NCBI GenBank assembly: GCA_031308135.1
Contig: JAHLJT010009419.1
Coordinates: 67,098,223-67,162,222 of the forward strand
Length of the DNA stretch: 64,000 nucleotides
Direction: 5' to 3'
From: Acheta domesticus
Lineage: Eukaryota; Arthropoda; Insecta; Orthoptera; Gryllidae
This document shows, piece after piece, positions 32,700-44,189 of this stretch (positions are counted from its first letter, which is position 1; each line of letters starts with the position of its first letter). The position numbers and the translations under genes are program-made. Under the pieces are notes generated by a model, which searched no databases, was not told the origin of the DNA, and was given only the letters and a program-made list of their open reading frames with translations.

Positions 32700-33265
32700 T
32701 GTAAACGCGAAGGAATTTTGGAACTAAATTAACATGGCTGATACATCTACAGCTATGTAAAAGTATATCGTCATAATATTGCGAATATTTAGTGCCTGTT
32801 CGCTTACAAAAATATATTTGTCAACCTTTGGCAAAATTGCAAGAAATCCATGAATTGATAAATATTTAGTTACCTTCCAAATGCGTCCAAGCAAAAATTT
32901 TTGTTGCATTAAATTGAGCATACATTCTACTTGAAGTATTTAATGAGAAATTTTGCCCGTTTTTGCCCCTTTCGAAAAAAAATATTTTTTTCTAAGTTCG
33001 TGCGTTCTTCTTTTTCACTACCTCCGGAAGCGACGTTAGACATATCTAGAATGAACTTAGTCTTATGAAGGGAACAGGGTACAAGAATATTCAAAAATAG
33101 GTTTGTTTCTTGAAAGAACACATTAGAGTAATAATTAATTGTCCCAAAACCTCTCAAAATGAATACAATCATTTAGTTCCCAATATAAGCAGAAATGGTC
33201 CGAACAGAATGTACGATAGATTTATTAATATCAATGAAAGATGGCTTCAGACATCATTGTGCTTT
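32700..33265. other. AT-rich spacer
   Basis: No gene or repeat recognised. Possibly contains the decayed N-terminal part of the transposase that follows. Confidence 0.4.
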
Positions 33266-33269
33266 CCTA

Positions 33270-34440
33270 TATATAAAGATAGTGTCAGTGAAGCATATAT
33301 CTCTGGTTCCAGTATCTTTCTGTCATCTATCGTCCCACTGCAGTTGCTAACAAGAAATTCCGAAGACAAAGAAACGGTACTTTGGCAAAACCCATGCCCA
33401 TCGTTTACTATACATTGCAGACCAATCAGAATGCAGTTGAAACCAGAGAGTGCGGAGCTTCCAGCAGCTGAGAAAACATACGAGTACATTTGACAGATCT
33501 CTAACCCTCTATGATGAATCTGATATGTAAGAATATTATTTTAAAGCACTGTTTGATATTTGCTATGATTGACGGGAATATTTGTAATGCTCTGACTGAC
33601 ACGATATTCACACAAATGCTATTTACGTTGAGAGACTTCTAAGCAATTCGATGATATCGAAAAATGCCTAAATATGGAAGTTCACTCCCCAGATTTGGAA
33701 TTTGGTATTTCAGTACTGCACAATTGGATTCGATGCTTTGAGTGCCTGCTGCACATATCCTACAAAATTCCACTTAAATCATAGCAGGCATGAGGAGAAG
33801 CCAAGATGATAGTCTGAAAATACGAAAAATACAGAACGAATTCCAAGAAAATATGAGTTATGAGTGGACAGACCAAAGCCTGGATTTAGCAATTCTACTG
33901 ATAGTAATACTGCAAGATCGTTTTTTGAAAATCCTGAGATATCGGCATGTGTAACAGGTCTTGATCGTGAACTAATAGAACGATTTCGCATAGTGCTCAT
34001 CGCCATTTAAAGTGGGTTTCGTATTTAGAAAAGTTCTAAACATTTTGTGTTAATACAGCCAGGTTATCTGTGGAAAAATACCCTTGGTACTGTATGCCGC
34101 CAACAGTACACAAACTACTAATTCATTGTCCAGCAGTGTTGGCGAAATCTTTTCTACCTATTGGTCAGCTATCTGAAGAGGCACGTAATAACGACATTAA
34201 TAAATTTAGGGAAGACTTTTCTCGTGTGCCATAGACAAAACCAATAAAGACATTTTTTACCGACTTCTGATGCCATCTGACCCTGTCATCATAAGCTATA
34301 GACCACTTCCTGCAAAGAAAATTGAAGAACATACGATATGTTTTAAATATGATGTTGCTTGGAAAAGCACAAGTTGAAACAGAAGATAATGATACTGCTG
34401 AGTCTTCAGATTCATTATGTTGATAAGAACTAGGTCGTAC
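33270..34440 (+). pseudogene. Transib/RAG1-like transposase relic
   Basis: The plus strand carries a chain of motifs across several frames: KDSVSEAYISGSSIFLSSIV, VLWQNPCPSFTIHCRPIRM (33380-33435), AMIDGNICNALTDT (33560), LEFGISVLHNWIRCF and CLLHISYKIPL (33695-33780), FQENMSYEWTDQSLDL (33840), PWYCMPPTVHKLLIHCP (34083) and LPIGQLSEEARNNDINKFR (34155). In Transib-type transposases, relatives of the RAG1 recombinase core, the DG, CNALTDT and SEEAxxxxN regions carry or flank the DDE residues. At least five frame changes and stops make it inactive. The family name is my inference from remembered motifs. It could also be another transposase group sharing these motifs. Confidence 0.6.
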
Positions 34441-34639
34441 AATGACGATACACACAGATAAAGGCAATCATTAAGTGTAACCGTTTCTTCATTAACTGAC
34501 TTTGTATCGGCAAGTTTGGAAACAACGTTTTTATAACGCACTGTAATTTGAAATTAACAAATAATGTTATATTTTGCTTTATATATGTTATTTAACATCT
34601 TTTGTTATCAACTCAGTCCATTACTGCTCTTCTGTTCAC

Positions 34640-34995
34640 TTAAAATATTTATTCTCAACTTTGAAGGCCTCCTGCCCCACTGTGCGTCCGTCCGTCTTTC
34701 TGTCAGTTTTGATGCCCTAACGACACATCAGTTACAATTAATGACTAACGGGCTGCCATCGGGGTACACAATAGTAGAATTGTTTTTCTTCTTTGAAAAA
34801 TTTTTTAAATAGCAGGTGGACATGGTGGCACAATAGTAATGAGGCTTATTGTTTCTTTTTTCCATTGAAGCATTTTTAAAATAGCAGATTGTCAACATGG
34901 CACAATAGTAATGATTAGACTTCGGATCTTTAGGTTCTAAAAAATGTGGCCCTGTATCATCAGACCGGCACACGTTACCGTCTGATTTGTATTAA

Positions 34996-35028
<33 letters not shown>

Positions 35029-35030
35029 CA
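34640..35030. repeat. Unassigned repeat block with short duplication and (TG)n
   Basis: A TCCGTCCGTC stretch at 34688 is followed by two imperfect copies of TTTAAATAGCAG...GGCACAATAGTAATGA (34801-34850 and 34873-34915). A (TG)n tract of about 28 bp lies at 34998-35025. Confidence 0.5.
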
Positions 35031-36475
35031 CACATTTATTACAAATACCAGACTGACGAACCCCGACACCGTATAATCGATCTTCATGAAAGTTGGCTCA
35101 TTGAGATATTCCCATTTATCATAATCTGACCTTTTGTTTTCATTGCTTCACGTTGGACAGACCTATGAGATATGCCAAATTTTCTACCTCATTATTGGAA
35201 TATCTTAACTTTAAACGCTTTCCGTCGATGAATCATAATGCGATCAACAGCATTGCATAATTCACGTGCTTGACATTTTGTCATATATTTCTCCTGCCTA
35301 ATTTTCAAAATTCCTTCAAGGCTAGTTTGCAAGTATTCACTGAAAAAATGCAAGGTATAATAATATAATCAAACATTCAAGTGCTAGCATCAAAACATAT
35401 TACAACACTTATTACATAAAATATTTGATAATTGCACCACATACTTAAATCACTTAACACTCTAAGTAGACACACCTTGCTTACTTGAATATAATAGACG
35501 GAGAAATGCTTTTTATGCAGAAAACCGTGCACACAATTAATACTGAATTATTAACACATACATTCGCATCTAAACGTATCCTACAAGGGCTAATTAGCTA
35601 GAATATTTTTGCTCGTTGACAAGGGCATGTGCGAAAATGAAAAATATTCAGCCACCAATTGTTACGTCATATCACGTGATATTCACATTGGCTCAGGCCT
35701 TCCAATATACTTTTCTAGATTGGCCTTGGCTCCACCCAGGCTTCATTGTTGCTGGGCGTTGCCATATGATGCAGCGAGAGGCCGAGGAGAACTCGACGGG
35801 CGCTCACGTGGGAGAGAGATCTTTTTATGAATACCTTACTAATAATGCGCAATGAATTTCGGACACTATTTACCTCAGTGATTTACAACACGATACATTG
35901 ACTCTGCTATGTTTATTTAGGTTGAACTTCTTTCAAACTTGTGTTCAGTAATGAACAATTTTCACATACTTAACGAACTCAACAGAAATTGTAGAATACA
36001 ATATTTTCAGTACAGATTAAAGGGGATATTTATCTTGTAAAAATCCACTTCATTAATCAAAAAAATAAAACAAAAAACGTTTAAAGGCAATTGAATGTAA
36101 GAAAAATCGTACAAAATGGTTAGTTGAAGCTGTCGGCACCGCGCAACATTTGCTTCTCGTAAATCTTATTAGTCTTCGTTTCTAAATATTAATATTATAA
36201 TTATGAATATTATGAATTGAATTATGAATAAATTATGAATATTAATCTTCCTTCTACAGGCAATCCGTCGTAGAAACGTTGGTCGAGCTGAATAACCAAA
36301 CAATACCCTTCCAGTGTCGTAAATCGGAGAGTCGCCACAGCACCCCGCAGGCAGTGACGAAAAGTGAGGAATCAGCGAACTTTCATTCGGAACCAGTGTA
36401 ATTGGGGAAAGGCTTCCTCGCAAACGCTCGTGTCGTAAAAATGCATGCAAACGCTATAAAAGATCCGGGAAGAGA
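35031..36475. other. Unassigned sequence
   Basis: AT-rich with a GC-richer block at 35680-35830. Minus 36450-36240 stays open but I recognise no domain in it; it may be the decayed continuation of the RT relic to its right. Confidence 0.35.
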
Positions 36476-36477
36476 AA

Positions 36478-36662
36478 ATGCTGTTAGCTTATAATGTGTG
36501 AAAGACCCGTCAGACATGCTCAATATGCTCGTCGAGAGGCGTAAAAAAGATGAGCATGTCATCTAAATATGTAGAATAGAAATTGAAATTACAGAGAATA
36601 TTTTCCACGTTACTGTGAAACGTTTCTCTCATAACGAAGGCCGAAATTTGTGAATAAAAACT
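36478..36662 (-). pseudogene. Ty3/gypsy reverse transcriptase scrap
   Basis: One minus-strand frame gives ENILCNFNFYSTYLDDMLIF and then PLDEHIEHV followed by a stop and RVFHTL. This spans the RT palm motif YLDD and the following helix, as in gypsy-type elements. About 60 codons remain, with two stops. No LTR is recognised nearby. Confidence 0.65.
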
Positions 36663-36714
36663 CAAATAATTTGTTGGTGGTAACTCTCAAATAGAATTAC
36701 TTATTTATAGATTT

Positions 36715-37480
36715 TACGATCCCATAGGTTTAAAGACAGGAATGCTGCAGGAGAAAGCGGCGATTATTCGGCAGAAAAACAGCCCTGGGAACGAAAAAGT
36801 GGATAAATTCAGTTGCTAAATGGAGTAGCCAGTATCCATGTTTTGAGGGTTCTTGATACCGGAAAATCGATTGACGGCAAAACGCCTGTCTGTCTGTATC
36901 TCTGCAAACACGCAAGCGGATAAGCCGTTCTCCTGATTTTCTCCAAAATTGATATTCCCCTAGCGATCTGGCTGATGTCGCGGCTCCACCGTTTACCAAT
37001 TTTCAGAAATATGGCTCCAACGTTTTTTATTAAATGTTGTTGTTGGATAGTGTTAGAAACGTTTTAAGAAATGTCCAGTTCTCATTTTCGTTAAAAATAC
37101 CGATTTTTCGAAACTTCACAATTTTTTGGAGGCTTCCCACAATTACAGTTATGAAGATAAACATTTTTTAATAGAATGAGTTCATGAGATAGATATTAAA
37201 AAATTATGTCTTGTTCGATCTTTTGAAAACAGTGTTTTGTGCGAAATTTTGTGTTAAACAGGCAATATTTATTTTCTTTAAATCTTTTGTTCTTAAAAAG
37301 ACAATTTTTGTATTAAAATTGGACATTAGTTAGCGTAAAGAACGCTTACGAGAACGGTGCAGATCTCATGTTCTTTTAAATGCCTACTTTTTGAAAAATT
37401 TTAAAAATTAAAAATTTTTCAGCTTCTTCCACAATTGTGACCCCTTCAGTACATCGACAATTGTGAAGGTACAATTTTTT
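36715..37480 (+). repeat. Modular repeat, copy G (5' and central part)
   Basis: Shares AAAAAGTGGATAAATTCAG, AAAATCGATTGACGGC, TTTCTCCAAAATTGATATTC and GCGATCTGGCTGATG with copies A and B. It then diverges through ATGGCTCCAACGTTTTTTAT. The four-module structure is not obvious here. Confidence 0.7.
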
Positions 37481-37564
37481 TCTTCATGAAATGTGTTCAG
37501 CAAAAACAGATCTTTAAATAAGGTCAGGCTGAATTTTTTGAAAATATGAATATTTTTGTGTACT

Positions 37565-37755
37565 TTGGCGACAAACAGTCGCCCGCTCCGAATTTACTGT
37601 GCTTCATGTACGTAGCAAAGGTAATTACAGACAGATGTATGCCACGCAAGTTAGAATTTGTACATTATTTCATGTTTATTTGTTCGTTTCTTACATTAGA
37701 GCTTTTGTTATACTTTTACAAATTAATCTTTTAGAAATTATTTTAAACTTTTTAA
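37565..37755 (+). repeat. Repeat segment shared with 3085-3285
   Basis: GGCGACAAACAGTCGCC, GAATTTACTGTGCTTC, AAGTTAGAATTTGTACATTA and TTCGTTTCTTACATTAG match the block following copy A. Confidence 0.6.
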
Positions 37756-37769
37756 AATTTTGTCTTTGA

Positions 37770-39085
37770 ATGTGAAAACGGATGGATGATTCACTTTACA
37801 TAATAAGATGTAGGAATGAGGAGTAATGCGTGTAAAAAACGAGGAATTTTGTTGAATTTAAAAATATTAGTGTGAGAAGTAGAAGGAATTTTTATGTGGC
37901 ACATCTCTACCACACTGAGTAACTACAATCATTGTCAGTGTGGTAGAGATGTGCGACGAAATGTAAAATGTGCCGGATGATATGCCGTTTTTGTCGGGGG
38001 TACGGGTAAATACATCCACGATTTTATCTGCGAGCTTAGAGTACTTCATCAGATCAACTTAAACTTGGCAGTGAGAGATTGTAGATGCCGTGGAAACTAG
38101 GATGAATGCTTAGCTCTTGGTCATGTAATAATTACTTCTCTTGCTATGAGGAAAGTCACTTGATAAGCTCTCCACGAAGACTCTCAATTTTCTTACTGAA
38201 AATAGAGTTAGTAATAATTTCTTGAACTTTCTAGGAGACGCGCAGCTATAAGTTGGATAAAACAAAAGTATTTAGTGGTATGTGATATATATGTGGCGCA
38301 ATGCGAGCTTAGTGTCAGCTCCAGCGAATCATAAAATTGATAATATTTCATTTTTATAATATATCATTCTGCTCCACTAAAAATTAATCTAAAATGTCAT
38401 TCGCTAATAGATATCAACTTCCTATTCTCCCTTGATGATGGAAATAGGTAAATCCAAACCACGGTATTCAGCCTTTCTGCGAAGTGTTGCATGTATGATC
38501 TTACATTTTTCATCGTTTCTTCTGTGGACTGTAATGTAATATTTGAAACTTTACCACTTCAATGGCACCCGTAATGGCTACGTCTGCGGTTAATACGCCG
38601 TCTTCCTCTCTCCATTACCTCCCTCCTCTCATATCTCCAAAGAGAATCCATGAGCAGTAGGCTTTACAGCCAGTCTCCTCCTGTAGTCCATCTCCCCATC
38701 TCTGCTTTAGACTTCGCCTCAAAGTCCATTCCGTGGTGCAAGGAGAAGGGTGTAACATTGTGCATCCCTGAGTAGTATAACCAATACGTAAGCAGTCACC
38801 ACAACATGCGTGTCTGAGAGCGAAATTGATATGCTGCCAGATACAGAAGCTATTCCTAGAGGAGTGACATACTCTCTAGCACAGCCAACTTATAATTTTT
38901 CTCACTTTATTCAAAATACTTTTTTATAATTTTTGTTAACATTCCGTATTACTTTCTCGTATGTGTAATCATTATTTTCTGTACTTGTACTTGATGAAAG
39001 TGGAATATTTACTTACTAGCTTAACGTGGTGACTCCGGTAGGTACTTAATAAGGATTTAGGTACTTAATCCTTAAAAAAGTACAC
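37770..39085. other. Unassigned sequence
   Basis: Holds a short inverted repeat (CACATCTCTACCACACTGA near 37901 and its complement near 37935). No gene or known repeat recognised. Confidence 0.45.
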
Positions 39086-39088
39086 GTG

Positions 39089-40208
39089 TTAATGCTTGCA
39101 GAGACCTATCAAAATGACTAATAGATCCACACCCTCACCAACTACAATCTCAGTCTCATTAGTTGCAGCTATGGATAAAGCTGTATTGACTTTCAGGGTG
39201 TCTGCGTCTTTCGTCCCTTGCTTGCATATCATTCCCGCTGAAGAAAACTTTGCAAACAGCATTGCTATTAATCTACTTTTATTGTGATGATTAGCAAGAA
39301 AATTTTCTTTTGATGTCCTTGGAACCATTGTTTTATCAAACACAATGTAAGCTGAAGCAAGTTTACTAGATCTTTTAATTTGCTCTGCTCGTTTTGTACC
39401 CCTTTTTTACCATCAGGGTAGCCATCGAAAACCCCGGCTTGCAATTCATATTTTGATTTCCCATATTTAATGTAATTATCACAAATACAACAAAATGTTT
39501 GATTCATACTGCAAGGAACCCTATGCAATAAAAATCTTCCGTCGATGACATGTTGAACTTGGGCTCTATTGAACTTGGATTCTGTGAGTGGTTTGAATGT
39601 TTAAAGATTTGCTTTTGTTCCTTTTCTTAAACAATTGTTGAATAATGACAAGAAATATGGGCCTAAATCGTAGCTCAAAAATTCTTCAAGCTGGTCATCC
39701 GTATTCTTGACAATGGAAATTATTTTGATCAGAGTAATTGGATTGATAGGAATCAACTCGTGGTCTATTCGTATCGCACTGGTCATTACAGCAAGAGGCT
39801 GTACTCAGTATCTCCGCTTGAATTTTACAGTTGCGGAGTCACCAGTAACAATTCTGTTGATGCTCTTATTGCCCAAATCCCAAGCATTATGACTGTTAAT
39901 TCTATCGTCGGCAACAAAACCAGTGCTGATTGAAAATAGGTCAGGGGTTTGGGGGAAGGGAAAATTCTGCAGTAACCGTTTATACATCTTGGCTCCATCC
40001 TTGTGTCTCGTTCTACTCTGGAGTCTCTCAGACCTATGTGCTGTTCAGAAGAGTAAAATGTAACACCACCATTATTTTCAATCTCTTCACAGACATGTTG
40101 TACAGACGTCATTCCCATTGACCATCTCACCAATACACGTTCCCTTACCCCACGACCACATATAAGTCCTCCATAAAGTTTCATGTTCGACGTGCAGTAG
40201 CGGTGCAA
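39089..40208 (-). pseudogene. Relic of a widespread arthropod protein of unknown function
   Basis: Reading minus, frames give VCEEIENNGGVTFYSSEQHIGLRDSRVERDTRM, here seen as CEEIENNGGV and SSEQHIGLRDSR (about 40100). Then come LLQNFPFPQTPDLFSISTGF, INSHNAWDLGNKSINRIVTG, DDQLEEFLSYDLGPYFLSLF (39700), CCICDNYIKYG, AGVFDGYPDGK (39440), FLANHHNKSRL, KDADTLKVNTALSIAA and GEGVDLLVILIGL (39110). I know this motif order from many uncharacterised insect proteins that occur in multiple, transposon-like copies. The FDGY, DADT and D-LLV acidic motifs recall PIN/FEN-type nuclease folds, but that is inference. At least four frame breaks are present. No terminal repeats were found. Confidence 0.6.
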
Positions 40209-40214
40209 CTGTTT

Positions 40215-41935
40215 ATCATAAAAAAGAACCTCTTAGTCCTAAAATGTAGACAATTGTGTAATATTCCATTTCAAATAAGGTCAATATCTACGAAAAATGT
40301 GTAGTTACTGACCTACATTGTGATAAATTGGGATGAATCCCATTTTCAGAATTTTCTTCATAAAAACACCAAAATTCACGTTGCTCTAGCGGCTAAATGG
40401 CACTATGGATAAAAAATTCTTAAACATAGAATGTAAGCAATTTTATTTTCTTTAATTTTATATGCGACCTTTAATTACGAAAAGTGGGTTTTTTCGAAAT
40501 ATTTAAAAAAAAACTGAAAAATGACGGATTTTTAACACGTTGTTTGTAAAAAAACGTGTTTGTGGTCAAAAGCTTTGTTAACAAACCTGATATTAGTCTT
40601 CAGCAACCCCCAAAACACGCAGGACCCAAAAATCAAAACTACACTAAAACTTTCCCCTATTTTCTATTATTTGACTAGACTATTGGTTTTCCTGGTTGAG
40701 TACCTTTCGCCCGTGACGTAGTGAGCGAAAACCTTGCGTACTGGACTGCCATCTAGAGGATTTGTTGTTAAGTACAGAGCAAACTCTCATTGTGCAGAAC
40801 TACACTCAAGTTAACTCCTATAAGGAATCGAAAGACATGCCTAGGAGCCTGCGACGTAGAGCTGCGTCCAAGAACACGGAGTTCGAGTCCCACAAAGTTC
40901 AGTGATCATCATGTGGTCATGGCATGATTTATTGATAATTTCGTGACTACTGCATTTGAATAATCATCACACCCAAAATCATCCAACTTTTATCATCATT
41001 TACCTCGAAATGGCTATCCATGCAGTGGAAGACAATGGCATCACTAATCCAGGGAAGGCGAGATCATAAACGTGTTTGCCTTCTCCCTCACCTATTCTTC
41101 GCAATCGAATATGACTCATCATCGAACCAAAAAGACTCCCTATGTGCACGTAGTCTGTCGCCTCGCCCGTCTTGCAGTTCCCGTCCCCGCCTCCGCCACA
41201 GCTTCCGCGCTGCGTTCACTCGAATGCGATGAGACGACTTCTTGCGAGGACACGAAGCTACATTTCGCCGAAGTATCGTCGCTCCGTATAGCGTGTTTTG
41301 TGGAGTCACCTCCTGGCGTCTTCCATCTCTAAGAATACGACCTTTTTACATGTTTATGTGTTATATGCAAGGGATGTTTGCAACGAAAACGACTTGGAGG
41401 AGCTATATTCTTCTGCATAAACAGAAGGGATATAAGGACGATGCAAAAGCGTATTTGCATTTAAATTTGAAGTCTATTTGGTCGGAGTTTGTTTTAGTAT
41501 AGTTATGTACGCTCAGTCGCATTTTAACAATATGAAAAGCATTCTATAATTTAAAAATACTGAATATAAACGTTCATCTGTCATCTAGATAATGATAAGT
41601 ATTGTTATATTAATTCCCCTTGTTTGACCTCCTTTGAAGCAATTCATGACCGAACAATAAAAGACATCACTCTCCCACTGGCAATGTACTTGACGCATTA
41701 AGTTGTCAGCTTCATTTAGAACCGTGGGTTCATCATTAACACAGAAATTGCATACATTGTACACCACAAGGCACATAATAAATAGTAATGGTATTTGGAA
41801 TGATATACAAATCTAGACTAATATCAGGTTTGTCGACAATCTAGTCATTTACAAAATGGTAAATTATCACAGTTACATGAGGAAATTTTGGAAATAAAGA
41901 AATCTACACAAAGCAGAAAAAAATCATTTTCGTAA
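40215..41935. other. Unassigned sequence
   Basis: 40340-40600 is an AT-rich repeat-like stretch. 40845-40885 has a weak B-box-like GAGTTCGAGTCCC. 41030-41330 is GC-richer and open in several frames without a recognised domain. 41340-41930 holds nothing I can name. Confidence 0.35.
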
Positions 41936-41939
41936 ATGT

Positions 41940-42560
41940 CTGCACCAGATAAGGCGGTCCACCCAAAACTGTAGCCCTGGCAGTAGAAGGCACACATGGT
42001 GGGCGTTGCATCTCAACACACTGTCTCAAATGTTTCGGGCACGTGCGGTCGCGTTCGCGGCGCTTCATAGATTCTTCCCAAACAGAGCACAGCGTATTTG
42101 GGCCAGATCGGGATGATTCGGGCAAGGGGAGAGCAATGCGGGCAACTGAGCTGACCAAGCGAGCGTGGCGAAGGAACCAATCACGCATATTTCTTACCGC
42201 ATTGAGATATGTGGGATCAGCGGTGATATGCTGCTCGTAGAGGTCGATCCAGACGCCGAAAAACTTGATCCTGATTTGTGGCCGAAGCTCGGATTTTGAC
42301 TCATTGACGCTGAAGCTGGTGTTTCTGATGTTAATCAGATCGCGAAGTAGGTCCGCTGGGGAGTGCGACAGCAGCGGTACGTCGTCTTAATAGATTTCGT
42401 AGTCGCACTTTCAGAGTTGAGTGAGGACGACGCGCATCGCCATCTGCATTAACAGGAGGCGAATGCACAGCCCATCGATAATGCGGCAAACACAATAATT
42501 CTGGCACGTTTGGAAAATTCTTTCCCTCCCCTGAGAGCCACATCGGCCTGAGTGCAATTG
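41940..42560 (-). pseudogene. Reverse transcriptase relic, probably gypsy-like
   Basis: A minus-strand frame with few stops reads CRIIDGLCIRLLLMQMAM, then KCDYEIY, a stop, DDVPLLSHSPADLLRDL, FSVNESKSEL, IKFFGVWIDL, ITADPTYLNAVRNM and WFLRHARLVSSVARIALPL. The spacing of YxDDV, NESKSE, FxGVWID and ADPxxLxAV matches the RT palm and thumb of gypsy-type or related retroelements. GC content is higher than in the neighbours. The Y-DD motif is interrupted by a stop where Leu would be expected. Confidence 0.5.
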
Positions 42561-42639
42561 CACAGGAATACCTTTACCTTTATTAATTAAATAGTCCAAC
42601 TCCTGTGAAGTTTCCTAAAGCCTATCTTGACATATTTTG

Positions 42640-43890
42640 ATCTGTTCCAATGATTTGTTTGTCAATTTCTTATGTATTGGGTATGGATGTAGTGAGCTGG
42701 TGATACTGGCACATGATGAAAGTAATATCTATGACGTGTGTTGTAATTATAAATATCAGTCTAGCGTGAAAATATTCCCATCGGTAATGAAGTCTGTTTT
42801 GACAACAATTATATGTTTGTAAATAAATAGGCAAGGCAATGGTAAAGATTCCAAGCTCAATGAAGAGAAGCTTCCAGCGATCACATGGATGGCATTTTTT
42901 CATTATTCGAATGATTTTGTTTTTGCCATCTAAAGGTCTGGGTACCACAGAAGATCTGAGGCGGGAATGTACATTTGAAAAATACACGCAACAAGCTGCA
43001 TGAATGCTGGCATAATTTGAATGAATTCTTAATGCTTAACACAATGAACTTAATGTAGCGAATAATTCCGTTATTTGTACATTTCATTTGAGGTCAGACT
43101 AATCAGCTAATTGCAATTTTTCATTTGCAATGAAGCATGCTATTGACAGTTTGAAATGCAAAAATGCATTGAAACCGTTTTTCCTTCGTTAACTATTTTG
43201 TTATTACGAAACTAATTTGAAACTTCAGAAAACGTACTTTTTATTGTTTGTGTTTTACAAAGGACATTTGTGTCTTCGCCAAACAAAACTGCTTATATAT
43301 TTACATTTTTAATATACGAGGGAAAATCATTTACGTATAACAGAAAGAGAGTAGGACCTAAGATGGAACCTTGCGGGACCCCATGCTCAATTGTCAAAGA
43401 ATTGGAAAGATAAGTAAATAATGTCTTCTCGTGCCAGTACAGTATTTCTACTCTTTGAAATCGATGTTTAAGGTAAGATGTTTTCGAATCTAGGGCAATA
43501 TCATGAATTTCATATGCAGGTAATTTTGAAAGCAAGATACTGTAATCAATAGGCTTTCAAAATATCTAAAAATATCCAAAGGGTGCTTCATTTTGGCCCA
43601 TTCTTGAAGCAACATCTTCAAGAAATAAAATGACAGCTTTCATAGATTTTGATTTTCTAAAATCGTGTAGTGAGTCTGAAAACGCTTCGTTTTTTTCTGA
43701 GGAAAGTTTCCGTTCCCTTACAGAAAAGGCTCTCTAATGTTGTTGAGAAAACTGACAAAAGAGCAATTGGCCGGTAATTTTTAATTTCATTTTTATTCCT
43801 TTTTTTAAAAAATGGCTTAATTTTGTTGTTGTTATTTTGTCAGCCATACTAGAAAATACATGAAAGAAAATGTGCGCAGATTATATTGCT
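42640..43890 (-). pseudogene. LINE reverse transcriptase relic, copy 1 of a family
   Basis: Minus-strand pieces in order: SDSLHDFRKSKS and LEDVASRMGQNEAPFG (about 43680-43570), LPAYEIHDIALDSKTSYLKH (43510), SLTIEHGVPQGSILGPTLFL (43390), and further on NKIIRIMKKCHPCDRWKLLF and ELGIFTIALPIYL (about 42915-42820). These are RT motifs 2-5 and the thumb/C-terminal part of a Jockey- or CR1-like LINE lacking RNase H. The palm FADD segment is deleted between 43290 and 42990. It is the same family and orientation as 45170-46204. Confidence 0.75.
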
Positions 43891-43929
43891 CCCACCTACA
43901 GTTTTCACTTTTTTGACGAAAAATAAATA

Positions 43930-44026
43930 ACACTAGGGGGAAATGTTCTCAACACGATCAGTAGCAAGAACAACGATGTCATCGACTTCCGTGGTCAGAG
44001 TCGTGGTCCATGTGACGCCGTGTCAA
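43930..44026. other. Spacer before foldback
   Basis: No feature recognised. Confidence 0.4.
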
Positions 44027-44185
44027 GGGCTGAGGTGCCGACGTTTCGACCATATATATCGTGGTCTTCTTCAGGGCTCTAGTGTGCCAGGGTGTTGGGC
44101 GCTCCGGTTCCTGGCGCACTACAGCCCTGAAGAAGACCCAGGGATACCTTTACCTCATGTTGGTCGAAACATCGGCACCTGAGCC
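44027..44185. repeat. Foldback (long hairpin) repeat
   Basis: The left arm (44027-44078) reads GAGGTGCCGACGTTTCGACC through GTGGTCTTCTTCAGGGCT. The right arm (44122-44185) is its complement, AGCCCTGAAGAAGACC through TGGTCGAAACATCGGCACCT, with a few indels. The loop is ~43 bp. The flank CGACGCGACGTAACCCGGA is typical of this kind of interspersed insect repeat. Confidence 0.8.
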
Positions 44186-44189
44186 TTCG

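Noticed and set aside
34564..34812. 82-codon plus-strand frame, hydrophobic
   Set aside because: AT-rich, no signal beyond leucine/phenylalanine richness, and it runs into a repeat block.
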